Assembly: GCF_013761175.1 (NCBI RefSeq)
Contig: NZ_JACDUR010000009.1
Location: 62,001-126,000, forward strand
Source: Nonomuraea soli
GTDB lineage: Bacteria > Actinomycetota > Actinomycetes > Streptosporangiales > Streptosporangiaceae
Length of the DNA stretch: 64,000 nt
Direction: 5' to 3'
Both the position numbers and the translations under genes were made by a program. The notes under the pieces are model-generated. The model had not been told where the DNA came from, ran no database searches, and saw nothing but the letters and a program-made list of their open reading frames with translations. This document shows, piece after piece, positions 34,581 to 43,109 of this stretch (position 1 is the first letter of the stretch; each line of letters opens with the position of its first letter).

Positions 34581-35792
34581 TCAGCCGCCGCGCGTCACGG
34601 CCGCCGCACCCGCCAGGCACAACGCGGCGGCCGTCCAGAACACGACCGGGACCCCGGCCACCGCGCCCACCACCCCGGCCAGGGCCGCGCCCACCGGCAT
34701 CGCGCCCGAGCCGACCAGCCGGCACGCGGCGTTCACCCGGCCCAGCAGCTCCTCGGGGATCAGGCTCTGGCGGCGCGACACCGCGATCACGTTGGTGACC
34801 GCGTTGGCCAGCCCGAGCCCGGCGGCGGCCGCGAAGACCGCCCACGTCACGGGCGCCAGGAGCGGCACCAGCAGCAGGACCCCGTTGAGCAGGGTGATCA
34901 GCACCAGGGTCCTGATCTGGCCGAGCAGGCCGCCCAGGGCGGAGGCGAGCACCGAGCCCGCCACGGCGCCCACGGCGAGGGTCGCGGCCAGCAGGCCGTA
35001 CGCCTGGGGGGTCAGGCCGACGGCGGAGCCGGGGCCCGCCACCCAGAGCACGAACACGGCGAAGTAGGCGCCGTTGGAGAGGTTGACCAGGCCGGTGAAG
35101 GCCGTCAGCGAGCGCAGCGCCCGATGCCGCCACAGGAAGCGCAGGCCCGCCCCGATGTCGCCGGTCAGCGTGGTCCTGGCCGCGCCGGGCTCGACGCGGA
35201 AACGGCCGCTCATCGCGATCAGCACCAGGGCGCCGAGCAGATAGAGCAGCGCGGCCGCGCCGAAGACGGCCGAGGCGGACAGGCCCACCAGCAGGCCCGC
35301 CAGCGGGGCGCCGGCGAAGTGGTTGCCGAGCGTCTGCGTGGCGGTCAGCCGGCCGTTGGCCGCCGGCAGCCGGTCGGACGCGACCGTCATGGGCAGCACC
35401 GACTGGGCGGCGGTGTCGGCGAAGACCTCGGCGATCCCGGCCAGCAGGACGGCGGCGATCAGCAGCGGGAGGGAGAGCCAGCCGAACCAGGCGGCGGTGG
35501 CGGCGCCGGCCAGCACCGCCGCCCGCGTCCACCCGGCGGCGGCGACGATCCGCCGCCGGTCGGCCCGGTCGGCGATCGCCCCCGCGTGCAGGGACAGCAG
35601 GAGCCACGGCAGCGTCGTGGCGACGCTGACCAGGGCGACGGGCAGCGGGTCGGCCGACAGGGAGACGGCCAGCAGCGGAACGCCGACGAGCAGGACCCCG
35701 TCGGCGAGATTGGTCAGGCTGGTCGAGGCCCACAGAACGTGGAAGGCCCGCCCCAGCCCCGCGCCCTTTTCGGCGGTCGGTTCCGCGGCCAC
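34581..35792 (-). CDS. MFS transporter, probable product exporter, 403 aa
   Basis: Integral membrane protein of about 12 hydrophobic segments; the motif-A-like loop AGAIADRADRRRIV follows segment 2 as in drug-efflux MFS proteins (MFS_3/enterobactin-exporter type). Start GTG 35792 has a GGAGGGGAGCGAG box; GTG 35810 overlaps the aldolase stop but lacks one. Last gene of the minus-strand precursor operon. I infer export of, and self-protection from, the lipopeptide. The substrate is not shown by sequence. Confidence 0.85.
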   Translation of the reverse strand: MAAEPTAEKGAGLGRAFHVLWASTSLTNLADGVLLVGVPLLAVSLSADPLPVALVSVATTLPWLLLSLHAGAIADRADRRRIVAAAGWTRAAVLAGAATAAWFGWLSLPLLIAAVLLAGIAEVFADTAAQSVLPMTVASDRLPAANGRLTATQTLGNHFAGAPLAGLLVGLSASAVFGAAALLYLLGALVLIAMSGRFRVEPGAARTTLTGDIGAGLRFLWRHRALRSLTAFTGLVNLSNGAYFAVFVLWVAGPGSAVGLTPQAYGLLAATLAVGAVAGSVLASALGGLLGQIRTLVLITLLNGVLLLVPLLAPVTWAVFAAAAGLGLANAVTNVIAVSRRQSLIPEELLGRVNAACRLVGSGAMPVGAALAGVVGAVAGVPVVFWTAAALCLAGAAAVTRGG

Positions 35793-35806
35793 CTCGCTCC
35801 CCTCCC

Positions 35807-36910
35807 TCACCGGGGACGGCCCGTCGGGGCGAGCAGGTCGGCGAAGACGCCGACGGCGCGGTCGATCGCGACGTCCGTGACGTTCGCGTGCGTCACCGCG
35901 CGGATGCGGCCGTGCCCCAGCTCCTCCACCCGCACCCCGCGCCGGTGCGCGGCCGTGATGAACGAGCGCGTCGTGTAGCGCTCGTCCCGCACCCGGAAGA
36001 ACACCATGTTGGTGATCGGCGGCCCCGGATCCAGCCGGATGCCGGGGATCCGCGACAACCCGCGCGCCAGCCGCGCGGCCCGCTCGTGGTCCTCGGCCAG
36101 GCGTCCCGTCATCTCGCTGAGCGCCACGATGCCGCACGCGGCGATCATCCCCGCCTGCCGCATGCCGCCGCCGAGCATCTTGCGGATGCGCCGCGCCTGC
36201 GCGATCGTCGCCCGGTCGCCGGCGAGCACCGACCCGATCGGCGCGCACAGCCCCTTCGACAGGCAGACCTGCACCGTGTCGGCGTAGAAGGCGATCTCGG
36301 CGGGCATCACGCCCAGCGCCACGGAGGCGTTGAAGATGCGGGCGCCGTCGAGGTGGAGCGCCACCCCGTGGGCCCGGGTCAGCTGGGCGACCTCGGCCAG
36401 GTAGTCGAGCTGCAGCGGGATGCCGCCGCACCGGTTCTGCGGCGTCTCCAGGCTCACCACGGCGGGCGGCGCGATCTGCGGGTCGGTGCGGTCGACGACC
36501 AGCGACTCCTCCAGCGCCTCCAGGCTGATCGTGCCGTCGGGCAGGTTGGGCAGCGGGTCGTAGACGATGCCGCCGCACATCGAGGCCCCTCCCGCCTCGT
36601 AGACGTACAGGTCGGACTCGTGGCCGACGATGGCTTTGCTGCCACGACGGCAGTGGGCCAGGAGGGCGGCCAGGTTGCCCATGGTGCCGCTCGGCATGAG
36701 GCAGGCGGCCGCCTTGCCCAGCAGGTTGGCGGCCAGGCGCTCCAGCTTGATGACGGTCGGGTCCTCGCCGTACACATCGTCGCCGAGCGGCGCGTTGGCC
36801 GCCGCCTCCAGCATCTCGGGCGTGGGCAGCGTGAAGGTGTCGCTGCGTAACTCGACGCTGTCGTCGAGCTCGGCGGGCACCGGCTCGCGGGTGTCCAGCA
36901 GGGTGGTCAT
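35807..36910 (-). CDS. Low-specificity threonine aldolase-like PLP enzyme, 367 aa
   Basis: Fold-type I PLP enzyme that interconverts threonine/allo-threonine with glycine and acetaldehyde. Motifs: LRSDTFTLPTPEM near the N-terminus, DDVYGEDPTVIKLE, LHLDGARIFNASVALG and the PLP lysine in VCLSKGLCAPIGS. The length fits. ATG 36910 overlaps the ATP-grasp stop (ATGA). In this operon it could supply glycine for the Gly-like A domain or shape the threonine pool used for diaminobutyrate. It could also form another beta-hydroxy amino acid; I cannot choose. Confidence 0.88.
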   Translation of the reverse strand: MTTLLDTREPVPAELDDSVELRSDTFTLPTPEMLEAAANAPLGDDVYGEDPTVIKLERLAANLLGKAAACLMPSGTMGNLAALLAHCRRGSKAIVGHESDLYVYEAGGASMCGGIVYDPLPNLPDGTISLEALEESLVVDRTDPQIAPPAVVSLETPQNRCGGIPLQLDYLAEVAQLTRAHGVALHLDGARIFNASVALGVMPAEIAFYADTVQVCLSKGLCAPIGSVLAGDRATIAQARRIRKMLGGGMRQAGMIAACGIVALSEMTGRLAEDHERAARLARGLSRIPGIRLDPGPPITNMVFFRVRDERYTTRSFITAAHRRGVRVEELGHGRIRAVTHANVTDVAIDRAVGVFADLLAPTGRPR

Positions 36911-38157
36911 CGCACTCCCATCGGTTGGCGCAGTACGGGGCGGAGCAGGTCGAGCGCGGCGTCGAGGGTCCCGTGGAGCCGCGCGTGGTCGGGGGCGTGG
37001 GCGATCACGTGGCCCAGCCGGTCGTAGCTGCTGCGCGCGTGCCGTACGGCGCTGCCAGGAGCGGCGGTGACGGTCACCGCGTCGACGTGCTCCAGGGCCA
37101 GGGCGTGCTCCACCCCGCCGATCTCGGCCAGCACCGCGTCGGGCGGCGGGTCGTGGGCGAGCAGGAAGGCGATCCCGGCCGGCAGGAAGATCTCCGGCAG
37201 CGGCGGCACGGGCAGCCCCAGGGCGAGGCGCAGGTGGGCCTCGACGAGGTCGAAGCCGCAGGAGGTACGGATGACCTGCGGGATCATGCCCCCGGCCGGC
37301 CGCGCGTTGACCTCGACGACGTAGCCTCGCCGGTCGATGAGTTTCATCTCGACGTGGGTGACGCCGTCGGTGACGCCGAGGGCGGCCAGCGCGCGGCAGG
37401 CGGTCTGCGCCAGTGTCCTGGCCGCGTCGTCGTCGAGCGGCGCGGGGAAGACGTGGCGGCACTCGACGAAGGACGGCGGCGGGGTGACCTGCTTGGCGAC
37501 GATGCCCACGCACCGGTGCGCGCCGCGGGCGCTCAGCATCTCGACGCTGAACTCGGGCCCGTTGAGGTAGCCCTCGACGAGGGCGGTGCCCGAGCTGCGC
37601 TGGCCGCGGACGTTGACGGTGCTGCCCAGCAGCTTGCGGCAATGGGCCAGGACCTCCTGCGAGGTCGTGCAGAGGACGACGTCGAGGGAGCCGGTGTCGT
37701 CGACGGGCTTGACCACGCACGGCATGGCGATCCTGGCCAGCGTGGCCTGGACCTGCCGTTCGAGGTCGTCGTCCGGCGTGATGACCTCGAAGGCGGGCGA
37801 GGGCAGCCGCTCGGCGGCCAGGATCCGCCGCATGCGGCCCTTGTCGCGGCAGGCGGCCACCGCCTCGGGCGGGTTGCCGGGCAGGCCCAGCTCGCCGGCG
37901 GTCCTGGCGACCGTGGTGACGTAGAACTCGCTCGTCGTGGTGACGCCCGCGATCTCGCCGAGCTCGTCGCGCAGCACCCTGGCCAGGTCGCCCTCGTTGG
38001 TGTCGCAGGCCAGCACGCGCACGCCGGTCTCGGCCAGGCCCGCGTACCGGGAGGGGTCGGCGGTGGCCAGGACGGGCGTGCTGCCCAGGGCGCGGGCCCC
38101 GGCGAAGGCGAGCATGCCGGAGCCGGTGGTGTTGGACTCGACGAAGACCAGGTTCAT
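36907..38157 (-). CDS. ATP-grasp carboxylate-amine ligase, 416 aa
   Basis: ATP-grasp fold: pre-ATP-grasp Rossmann part (1-105), central lid (CVVKPVDDTGSLDV) and the metal-binding stretch HVEMKLIDRRGYVVEVNARPAGG. Such enzymes make an acyl-phosphate and join it to an amine, as in peptide-like bond formation by the dapdiamide, carnosine synthase and PurK-like groups. It is translationally coupled on both sides (ATGA overlaps) with the aldolase and the PLP enzyme. It may link diaminobutyrate to a carboxylic acid or modify a building block before loading; the actual substrates are unknown. Confidence 0.85.
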   Translation of the reverse strand: MNLVFVESNTTGSGMLAFAGARALGSTPVLATADPSRYAGLAETGVRVLACDTNEGDLARVLRDELGEIAGVTTTSEFYVTTVARTAGELGLPGNPPEAVAACRDKGRMRRILAAERLPSPAFEVITPDDDLERQVQATLARIAMPCVVKPVDDTGSLDVVLCTTSQEVLAHCRKLLGSTVNVRGQRSSGTALVEGYLNGPEFSVEMLSARGAHRCVGIVAKQVTPPPSFVECRHVFPAPLDDDAARTLAQTACRALAALGVTDGVTHVEMKLIDRRGYVVEVNARPAGGMIPQVIRTSCGFDLVEAHLRLALGLPVPPLPEIFLPAGIAFLLAHDPPPDAVLAEIGGVEHALALEHVDAVTVTAAPGSAVRHARSSYDRLGHVIAHAPDHARLHGTLDAALDLLRPVLRQPMGVR

Positions 38158-39179
38158 GCGTACTCCAGCGCGCGGCCGAGCCCGGCGTACGACCAGCTCG
38201 CCGCGGTGTCGGTGATCTCGATGCGGCGCGGCTCGCCCGGCACGCTCAGGTCGGTGAGCTGGTGGGCGGCGCGGTACTCGGCGCTGTAGATCGTGTTGAC
38301 GTAGCGGTCGCCGCGGTCGGGGAAGATCGCCACCACCGTGGCGCCGGGCCCGAGGCGGGCGCCCAGCCAGCGCGCCACGAGGTAGGCCGAGCCCGAGCTG
38401 TTGCCGGCGAACAGCTTCTCGTACGAGGCCAGCTCCAGGGTCCCGGCGAAGGCCTCGCGGTCCGACAGCCAGTGCACCTCGTCGATCACGGAGAAGTCGA
38501 CGTTGGCGGGGATCAGGCTGTTGCCCAGGCCGCTCTGCAGCCGCTGGGGATGGTCGGGCTGGCCGAAGATGGCGCTGCCCACGGCGTCGACGGCGACCAC
38601 GCGCAGGCGCGGGTTGCTCCGGCGCAGCGCCCGCGCGGTGCCGCAGAGCGAGCCCCCGCTGCCGACCGGGCCGACCAGCACGTCCACCGAGTCCAGCTCC
38701 GCCAGCAGCTCATCGGCCAGCTGGGTGTAGGCGGCCGGGTTGGCCGGGTTGTCGTACTGCCGCGGCCAGAACGCCCCCGGGTTGGCGGCCATCACCGCCC
38801 GCAAACGTTCGAGCCTGGCGCTCTGCCAGCCGTTGCCGGTCATGGCGGGCACGATGTCGAGCGTGGCGCCGAGCGCACTGAGCTTGGCCATCGTGAGCGG
38901 GTCGATGCGGGGATCGGTGACGATGTGGACCGGATGCCCCAGGTAGCCGCCGACGAGGGCGACGCCCAGCGCCAGGGTGCCGGAGGAACTCTCGACGATC
39001 AGGCCGCCCTCGCGCAGCGTGCCGTCGGCCCTGGCGGTCAGGATCGCCTGCTTGGCGACGCGGTCCTTCATGCCGTAGGGGTTGGCCAGCTCGAGTTTGG
39101 CGTGGACGGAGCCGCCCGCGCGCAGGCGCAGCAGCGGGGTGCGGCCGATGGCGTCGATGGCGTCTGTTCTGAGTGTCAT
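38154..39179 (-). CDS. Cysteine-synthase-like PLP enzyme, candidate 2,3-diaminobutyrate synthase, 341 aa
   Basis: Fold-type II PLP enzyme: IGRTPLLRL, PLP lysine in NPYGMKDRVA, a substrate loop ESSSGTLALG (different from EPTSGNTG of true cysteine synthases and closer to the diaminopropionate SbnA type), and the phosphate cradle GPVGSGGSLCG. It should replace the beta-substituent of an O-phospho-hydroxyamino acid by an amine donor. With the threonine-kinase-like gene and the ArgH-like gene next to it, the set resembles the three-gene diaminobutyrate (dab) cassettes I recall from friulimicin-type lipopeptide clusters. ATG 39179 overlaps the kinase stop. Confidence 0.83.
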   Translation of the reverse strand: MTLRTDAIDAIGRTPLLRLRAGGSVHAKLELANPYGMKDRVAKQAILTARADGTLREGGLIVESSSGTLALGVALVGGYLGHPVHIVTDPRIDPLTMAKLSALGATLDIVPAMTGNGWQSARLERLRAVMAANPGAFWPRQYDNPANPAAYTQLADELLAELDSVDVLVGPVGSGGSLCGTARALRRSNPRLRVVAVDAVGSAIFGQPDHPQRLQSGLGNSLIPANVDFSVIDEVHWLSDREAFAGTLELASYEKLFAGNSSGSAYLVARWLGARLGPGATVVAIFPDRGDRYVNTIYSAEYRAAHQLTDLSVPGEPRRIEITDTAASWSYAGLGRALEYA

Positions 39180-40087
39180 GTCCTGCTCGTGCTCCTGCAG
39201 ACGATGAGCGGCCGCCCCAGGCGCTCCAGTTCCTTGAGCGCCCTGGCCAGCCGGGGACCGTGGTCGGGGTCGTGGCGCGACAGCAGGATGCCGAGGCAGG
39301 TGCCGCTGTGGCCGACGACGGTGCCCAGGCCGCCGACCTCGCGGCAGATCTCCTCGACCTGCGCCAGGTGGGGCTTGGGGTTGAAGGTCTGGAACAGCCG
39401 GGCGCTGGCCGTGGAGACGGCGCCCACGGCGGCCAGGTCGCGCGTGCGGACCGCGGTGGTGAGCTGGTCGAGCAGTTCTCCGTACCTGTCGGCCCAGTGG
39501 GGCGGGATCGGTTTCCTGGTCCTGTTGAAGGTGATCGTGTCGACGCTGTCGCCGTCGTCGATTCCGGCGATGGTCAGCTGGGGCAGCACGCCCAGCCGCC
39601 GGTGCAGGCGTACCTCCCGGTGGAAGAAGGCGGTGATGCCGGGATGCATCACGCCGTCGGACGGCTCGATCTCGGCCATCAACTGCTTGAGCCGCCTGTT
39701 CGGCAGTTTCAGCCGGAAGGCCGAGTCGACCGCTCGCGCGGTGGCGACCAGATCGGCGGTGGAGCTGGCCATGCCCTTGCCCTCGGGCAGCGAGCTGTTG
39801 AGCATCAGCCAGCCGCCGGTGTGCCTGCCGTGGGCGGCCAGGATGCGGGTGGCCAGGCGCTGGGACTTGCCCTTGTGCGGCGGGGAGACGATGACCTGGT
39901 CGAGCTGGGGGTCCGGCTCGAAGACGGCCTCGACGTAGAGGTCGACGGGGAAGGTCACCAGGAAGTCGGTGCCCGGCCGCAGGATGCCCTGCAGCAGTTC
40001 GCCGAAAGTGCCGGGCGCCCTGCCCCTGCCGACGCCTCCGGGGCCGGAGGATCCGGAGATCTCGCTGGTCAGCAAACTAATGGTCAT
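39176..40087 (-). CDS. GHMP kinase, L-threonine kinase (PduX)-like, 303 aa
   Basis: GHMP-fold small-molecule kinase. APGTFGELLQG at the N-terminus and the ATP loop SLPEGKGMASSTADL are PduX-like wording, PduX being the threonine kinase of cobamide synthesis. C-terminal GHSGTCLGILLS is also typical. Here it most likely makes O-phospho-L-threonine for the neighbouring PLP enzyme, not a cobalamin intermediate, since no cobalamin genes are present. ATG 40087 overlaps the lyase stop (ATGA). Confidence 0.85.
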   Translation of the reverse strand: MTISLLTSEISGSSGPGGVGRGRAPGTFGELLQGILRPGTDFLVTFPVDLYVEAVFEPDPQLDQVIVSPPHKGKSQRLATRILAAHGRHTGGWLMLNSSLPEGKGMASSTADLVATARAVDSAFRLKLPNRRLKQLMAEIEPSDGVMHPGITAFFHREVRLHRRLGVLPQLTIAGIDDGDSVDTITFNRTRKPIPPHWADRYGELLDQLTTAVRTRDLAAVGAVSTASARLFQTFNPKPHLAQVEEICREVGGLGTVVGHSGTCLGILLSRHDPDHGPRLARALKELERLGRPLIVCRSTSRT

Positions 40088-41592
40088 GCCGCGTCGCCCG
40101 CTTTCTGTCCGGAGGTGCGCTGCCAGGCCGAGCTCAGCCGTACCGACTGCGCGCCGGCCCGCCGGGCGACGGCGGCCAGCCGGAGGTCGACGCCCTCCAG
40201 GAGGCGGTGGACCTCCTCGGGCCTGGTCGACCCGCTGGTGCGCCTGCGCGCGACGCTCGCCTCCGCGTCGAGCAGCGTGCGCAGCCACACCTCGGTGACC
40301 GAGAGCGGGTGTCCCTGGTCGGCGGCGGCCTTGGCCAGTCCGTCGGCGGTCAGCAGGCCGGGCGTCAGGTCGTCGCCGGGGCCGAGCTCCTGCGTGGCGG
40401 CCAGGATCCACGCGCCCACCACCACCTGGGCGGTGCGGGCCGGGATGCCGTGCTCCAGGGTCAGCCGGTTGGCCACGGTGGAGGCGGCCAGCAGGTCGCC
40501 GCGCACCGCGCGGGCGGCGCGTTCCCGCTGGAAGCGCAGCCGGCGCACGACCTGCTCGGTCAGGGCGAGCATGGTGCCGCACAGCGAGAACAGGTCCTCC
40601 AGGAAGCGGGTGCTCTCCTTGGAGACCTCGACGAGGTTGGTGTAGCCGGTGTTGCGCTGGCCCACCATGAGGTCGACCGACAGGCCCACCAGGTGCCCGC
40701 TCATGCCCCTGGCACGCTCCAGCACCGGGAAGTTGCGCTTGTGCGGCATGACGGAGGAGATGCCGGCCAGCTCGTCGGGCAGGTCGAGGAAGCGGCAGCT
40801 CGATCCGCTCCACCAGATGAGGTCGGTCAGGAAGCGGCTGAGCGTGGTGCCGAGCACCGACAGCTCGGCGGCGATCCGCGACGCCCAGGCGCGTGAGGCG
40901 ACCGCGGTCAGCGCGTGCGGCTGCGGGCCGGAGAAGCCGAGCGCGTCGGCGAGCCTGGCCCGGTCCCAGGGCAGCTCCAGCCCGGCGAACGCGCCCGCGC
41001 CGAGCGGGGAGAGGTTGATGGAGTCGTACAGGGCGTGCAGCGACTCGGCCGAGGCGGTGGCCGACTCGGCGAGGGCGGCCAGGTAGAAGCCGAAGGTGAT
41101 CGCCTGAGCGGTCTGGTGCTGGGTGTAGCCCGGCATGACCGAGCGGTCGTGGCGGGCGGCGACCTTGCGGGCCGCCCTGGCCAGGCCGGTCACGGCCGCG
41201 GCCACGCCCAGCAGCCGCTCTCGTCCCAGCATGAGCTGGGCGCAGGCCTGAACGTCGTTGCGGCTGCGGTCGACGTGCCAGGCGCCGGCCTTCTCGGTGA
41301 GCCCGTTGTGGACGCAGCGTTCCAGGGCGAACAGGGCGTCGGACATGGCGGAGGACCGTTCAGCGGTGACCCGGTCGGCCGTCAGATCAAGCAGCCTGCG
41401 CCGGATGGCCGCGGCGGTGTCGTGGTCGAGCAGCTCCATCCTGAGGTACTCGTCGAGGTGGGCCAGCTCGATCCACTGGTAGTGGCGCAGCAGGTGGCGC
41501 ATCTCCCACTCGAAGCGGCGGCCCAGAACCTCCTGGTCCAGCAGCTCGGCGGGAGCCTGCTTGATCCGTCCTGTCGGAATCATGTTCTTCAC
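40084..41592 (-). CDS. Argininosuccinate-lyase-like enzyme, 502 aa
   Basis: Fumarase/aspartase superfamily. Signature region SSVMPHKRNFPVLERARG (ArgH has SSxMPxKxNP), plus HVDRSRNDVQACAQL and MPGYTQHQTAQAITFG, all ArgH-like. The real arginine pathway is absent around it. I infer that it eliminates fumarate from an aspartyl adduct made by the PLP enzyme, leaving 2,3-diaminobutyrate. First gene of the six-gene minus operon. GTG 41592 is used; ATG 41583 three codons later is an alternative, and no clear Shine-Dalgarno decides. Confidence 0.83.
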   Translation of the reverse strand: MKNMIPTGRIKQAPAELLDQEVLGRRFEWEMRHLLRHYQWIELAHLDEYLRMELLDHDTAAAIRRRLLDLTADRVTAERSSAMSDALFALERCVHNGLTEKAGAWHVDRSRNDVQACAQLMLGRERLLGVAAAVTGLARAARKVAARHDRSVMPGYTQHQTAQAITFGFYLAALAESATASAESLHALYDSINLSPLGAGAFAGLELPWDRARLADALGFSGPQPHALTAVASRAWASRIAAELSVLGTTLSRFLTDLIWWSGSSCRFLDLPDELAGISSVMPHKRNFPVLERARGMSGHLVGLSVDLMVGQRNTGYTNLVEVSKESTRFLEDLFSLCGTMLALTEQVVRRLRFQRERAARAVRGDLLAASTVANRLTLEHGIPARTAQVVVGAWILAATQELGPGDDLTPGLLTADGLAKAAADQGHPLSVTEVWLRTLLDAEASVARRRTSGSTRPEEVHRLLEGVDLRLAAVARRAGAQSVRLSSAWQRTSGQKAGDAA

Positions 41593-41633
41593 GGTGACAG
41601 CGGCCCCTGGGCCTCACCAGGCGGAATCACCGG

Positions 41634-41689
41634 CGATATCGGCCGGGTAGCCGCCGCGATATCGACGGATAACACCCCCTTCCTACGGT
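41634..41689. promoter_or_regulatory. Divergent promoter/operator with 23-bp shared element
   Basis: Two CGATATCG palindromes lie 23 bp apart (41634-41641 and 41657-41664). Facing right, the 23-bp element 41646-41668 (GGTAGCCG, then CGCGATATCGACGG) precedes TACGGT (41684-41689) by 15 bp, the same layout as the peptide-gene promoter at 7832-7875. Facing left, GGCCGATATCGCCGGTGAT reads toward the lyase/kinase operon. So the regulator gene and the precursor operon appear to share one control region. Confidence 0.68.
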
Positions 41690-41716
41690 GAGGCCATCCG
41701 ATCGAGGAGGGTTTCT

Positions 41717-42442
41717 GTGCAGACCGCGTTGCTGCCTGACGGCCAGAGATTCGCCCAGCTGCTGCGCACGCATCGTGACAGGGCGCGGCTGACCCAGGAG
41801 GAACTCGCCGAACGTGCCCGCATGAGCGTGCGCGCCCTGCGCGACCTGGAGCGGGGCCGTACCCGTTATCCCCACCGCACCTCCGTGCACCGCCTGGCGG
41901 CGGCCCTTGAGCTGACCGGCGAGGAGCGGGTGGCCTTCGAGTCGACGCCGCCGCGCTCGGCCGGCGGTCCTGGGCGGGCCGCGTGGGAGCCGCCCCCGGC
42001 GAGCGCCAGCATCGCCCTGCGCTGGGTGCCGCTGCTGAGGGAGGTCGAGGACGCGGTCTGCACCGGGGCGGGCGGCGGCCATCCGGCGGTGGTGACGATC
42101 GCCGGACCCGGTCGCGGCACGTTCGCCGTGCAGTGTGCCCACGTGGTGAGGGTCAGGCTGGACCTGGAGGTGATCTACGTGGATCTCGGACGCGAGGTCC
42201 GCGACGTCGAGACCCTGTGCGCGCAGGCCCGCCAGGCCCAGCTGGAGCGGGCGCTGGACGGCAGGCGCTGCCTTCTCGTGGTGGACGGGGTGCGCGCGGG
42301 TGACGATGTCGGGCCGCTGCTCCGGCTGGGCTTCACCGGCGTGTTGATCGCCGCGGAAACGACCGGCGGGACGGACGGCGGGGCGAGCCGCGTGCCGTAC
42401 GGCGGGCCGGACGGGGTCACGCGGCGGGTCACGCTGACATGA
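41717..42442 (+). CDS. XRE-type regulator with a degenerate STAND domain, 241 aa
   Basis: The N-terminal 75 residues are a standard XRE helix-turn-helix (LTQEELAERARMSVRALRDLERGRTRYPHR). In full-length relatives an NB-ARC ATPase and repeats follow. Here the rest is short: the loop at about 128-138 reads AGPGRGTFAV, lacking the P-loop lysine, and there is no repeat region. It therefore probably binds DNA without ATP control. GTG 41717 has a GAGGAGG box 6 bp upstream. The stop overlaps the next ATG, pairing it with the NarL-like regulator. Its promoter carries the 23-bp element shared with the secreted-peptide gene. Confidence 0.8.
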   Translation: MQTALLPDGQRFAQLLRTHRDRARLTQEELAERARMSVRALRDLERGRTRYPHRTSVHRLAAALELTGEERVAFESTPPRSAGGPGRAAWEPPPASASIALRWVPLLREVEDAVCTGAGGGHPAVVTIAGPGRGTFAVQCAHVVRVRLDLEVIYVDLGREVRDVETLCAQARQAQLERALDGRRCLLVVDGVRAGDDVGPLLRLGFTGVLIAAETTGGTDGGASRVPYGGPDGVTRRVTLT

Positions 42443-43080
42443 GCGAGATCCGGGTGCTGGTCTGCCATCCCGAGCAGCTGCTGCGCTCCGGGATCAAGGC
42501 GCTGCTGAACTCAGAGCCGGGAGTGCGTGTGGTGGGCGAGGCGGCCGACGGCTTCGACGCGCTGTCCAAGGCGCGCGGGCTGCGGCCGGACGTGGCGCTC
42601 ATCGAGGAGCGGCTGGTGGGGCTGCCCGGGGTCGAGGTCACCGAGCGGCTGGCCGACGGCGTGCGCTGCATCATCCTCATCGAGCATCCGGACACCATGT
42701 TCGAGGCGGTCAAGGCCGGGGCCCGCGGTTTCCTGCTGCACTCCAGCGGCCAGGACGAGCTGCTGGGCGCGGTGCGGGCCACCGCCAGGGGCGAGGCGTT
42801 CTTCGCCCCGCAGGTGGCCAGCAGGTTCCTGCAGCGCTTCGAGAGCGGGCTGCGCCAGCCGGCGACCGCGGTGGCCGACACGCTCACCGAGCGGGAACGT
42901 GAGGTGCTGGGGCTGGTGGCGGAGGGCATGGACAACGCCGAGATCGCGGCCAAGCTGTACGTCAGCAGGGCGACGGTGAAGTTCCACGTGTCGAACCTGC
43001 TGGTCAAGCTGGGTCTGCGTGATCGGCTGCAGATCGCGGTGTACGCCCACCGGGTCGGGGTGGTGGGTGCGCTGAGCTGA
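42439..43080 (+). CDS. NarL-type response regulator with an atypical receiver, 213 aa
   Basis: Receiver-like domain (1-120) joined to a LuxR/NarL helix-turn-helix (about 147-205, LTEREREVLGLVAEGMDNAEIAAKLYVSRATVKFHVSNLLVKL). The receiver lacks its phosphorylation chemistry: VCHPEQ stands where VVDDH is expected, Glu (ALIEERLVG) replaces the phosphoacceptor Asp, and His replaces the conserved Lys in FLLHSS. No histidine kinase is encoded nearby. Such orphan regulators in antibiotic clusters work without phosphorylation, sometimes by binding the end product. It overlaps the XRE gene by 4 bp (ATGA). Confidence 0.88.
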   Translation: MSEIRVLVCHPEQLLRSGIKALLNSEPGVRVVGEAADGFDALSKARGLRPDVALIEERLVGLPGVEVTERLADGVRCIILIEHPDTMFEAVKAGARGFLLHSSGQDELLGAVRATARGEAFFAPQVASRFLQRFESGLRQPATAVADTLTEREREVLGLVAEGMDNAEIAAKLYVSRATVKFHVSNLLVKLGLRDRLQIAVYAHRVGVVGALS

Positions 43081-43109
43081 GCGGCGGGCCGGGCGAGTGT
43101 GGATGGACC

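Noticed and set aside
40084-41592. True argininosuccinate lyase of arginine biosynthesis
   Set aside because: No arg genes are nearby, the signature differs slightly (SSVMPHKRN), and it is translationally coupled to a threonine-kinase-like and a cysteine-synthase-like gene.
41634-41664. CGATATCG palindromes as a transposon end or recombination site
   Set aside because: No transposase, target duplication or longer inverted repeat is present. Position and spacing to the -10 box fit a promoter element better.
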